64,000 nt of DNA, from the NCBI RefSeq assembly GCF_030506365.1, contig NZ_CP073092.1, positions 434,001-498,000 of the forward strand. Direction: 5' to 3'. How positions within the stretch are numbered: the stretch's first letter is position 1; every line of letters begins with the position of its first letter. A program made the translations under genes and the position numbers. The notes beneath the pieces were generated by a model. It worked only from the letters and a program-made list of their open reading frames with translations, had not been told where the DNA came from and ran no database searches. Below, one piece after another: positions 63,420 through 64,000 of the stretch. The DNA comes from Corynebacterium tuberculostearicum (GTDB lineage Bacteria; Actinomycetota; Actinomycetes; Mycobacteriales; Mycobacteriaceae).

Positions 63420-64000
63420 GTGGCAGAAGCAGCCGGGCCGGGAAAGACCTTGGTGATCGTCGAGTCGGCGACGAAGGCGAAGAAGATTCAGCCTTACCTC
63501 GGAGATAACTACATCGTGGAGGCCTCCGTGGGCCATATCCGCGATCTTCCCCGTGGCGCTGCGGACGTTCCGGCTAAGTATAAGAAGGAATCCTGGGCGC
63601 GCCTCGGCGTGAACCCGGAGGATGACTTCGCCCCGCTGTACGTGGTGAGCCCCGATAAAAAGAAGAAGGTCGCGGACCTCAAGTCCAAGCTGAAGCAGTG
63701 CGACCAGCTCTACCTCGCAACAGACCCCGACCGCGAGGGCGAGGCCATCGCCTGGCACCTGCTGGAGGTCCTCAAGCCCAAGGTGCCGGTGCGCCGCATG
63801 GTCTTTAACGAGATCACCAAGTCCGCGATCCTGGAGGCCGCGGACAATACTCGCGACCTGGATTACAACCTTATCGACGCCCAGGAAACCCGCCGCATCC
63901 TCGACCGCCTCTACGGCTATGAGGTTTCCCCGGTGCTGTGGAAGAAGGTCATGCCGCGGCTTTCTGCCGGCCGCGTGCAGTCGGTGGCCACCCGCGTCAT
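63420..64000 (+). CDS. topA: DNA topoisomerase I, 5' part (partial)
   Basis: 193 codons to the window edge, open throughout. GTG 63420 follows GAAAGGGA; an ATG 11 nt upstream is in another frame. The Toprim start [20 protein letters not shown] is followed by [20 protein letters not shown] and the acidic [20 protein letters not shown] (D-x-D-x-E). The 5' gate region then opens ([33 protein letters not shown]). cspA and topA lie close together in mycobacteria too. Confidence 0.96.
   Translation, partial: MAEAAGPGKTLVIVESATKAKKIQPYLGDNYIVEASVGHIRDLPRGAADVPAKYKKESWARLGVNPEDDFAPLYVVSPDKKKKVADLKSKLKQCDQLYLATDPDREGEAIAWHLLEVLKPKVPVRRMVFNEITKSAILEAADNTRDLDYNLIDAQETRRILDRLYGYEVSPVLWKKVMPRLSAGRVQSVATRV

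Overview
The window is a Corynebacterium chromosome segment. The order of core genes is the evidence: dnaX-ybaB-recR, gatD-murT, leuA, lysC-asd, sigC/katA, a class A PBP beside a whiB gene (whcA), glxR, and then the mycobacterial/corynebacterial run nth-tlpA-nudix-marP-ephE-holin-like, HAD phosphatase, 6C RNA, ssd-tad pilus operon, DECH helicase, cspA and topA. Composition is GC-rich, and many genes have a -10 hexamer about 7 nt before the start codon, the leaderless layout common in corynebacteria. The genus is inferred from synteny; I cannot name the species.

Layout. 1-22.6 kb is core: DNA repair and replication (dnaX 3' end, ybaB, recR), lipid II amidation (gatD-murT), a DnaQ-fold/BRCT protein without catalytic acids, a pair of paralogous membrane-anchored proteins, leuA with a leucine attenuator peptide, lysC-asd, a membrane transporter, and divergent sigC/katA. 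22.8-31.9 kb is a nested mobile structure. An IS256-family (IS1249-like) element with an 8-bp target duplication has its transposase gene split by a composite transposon. That transposon consists of two IS3-family copies, one intact and one decayed, flanking a DtxR-type iron-regulated cassette: a MATE exporter and a siderophore ABC importer (lipoprotein, FecCD permease, ATPase). Removing the composite transposon restores an in-frame transposase of about 399 codons.

33.6-40.4 kb is an island next to a tRNA-Pro gene. It holds a small membrane protein plus ArsR pair, an unknown protein, two tyrosine-recombinase-like proteins (the second without catalytic residues), an XRE regulator and a DDE (IS4-like YREK) transposase-like protein. 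The 11-mer GGGACGAACCA occurs six times here and was not seen elsewhere in the window. Its orientation flips around the first recombinase gene, and 12-nt copies lie outermost in inverted orientation. A set of WTTGCG-N4-CGCAAW palindromes surrounds the same gene. This is the best candidate for an undescribed system.

40.6-64 kb is core again: metallophosphoesterase, YqeY, PBP, whcA, DUF4177/RidA/MBL operon, glxR, nth to marP, epoxide hydrolase, 6C RNA with two DnaA boxes, ssd-tadABC-flp-tadE-like operon with two odd AT-richer tail genes, helicase, cspA, dedA and the 5' part of topA.

Across the core regions an 11-mer, CGTCGGCAAGC, occurs 11 times on either strand and in different reading frames, but not in the 22.8-40.5 kb accessory block. 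It resembles an uptake-type or architecture-type genomic signature.
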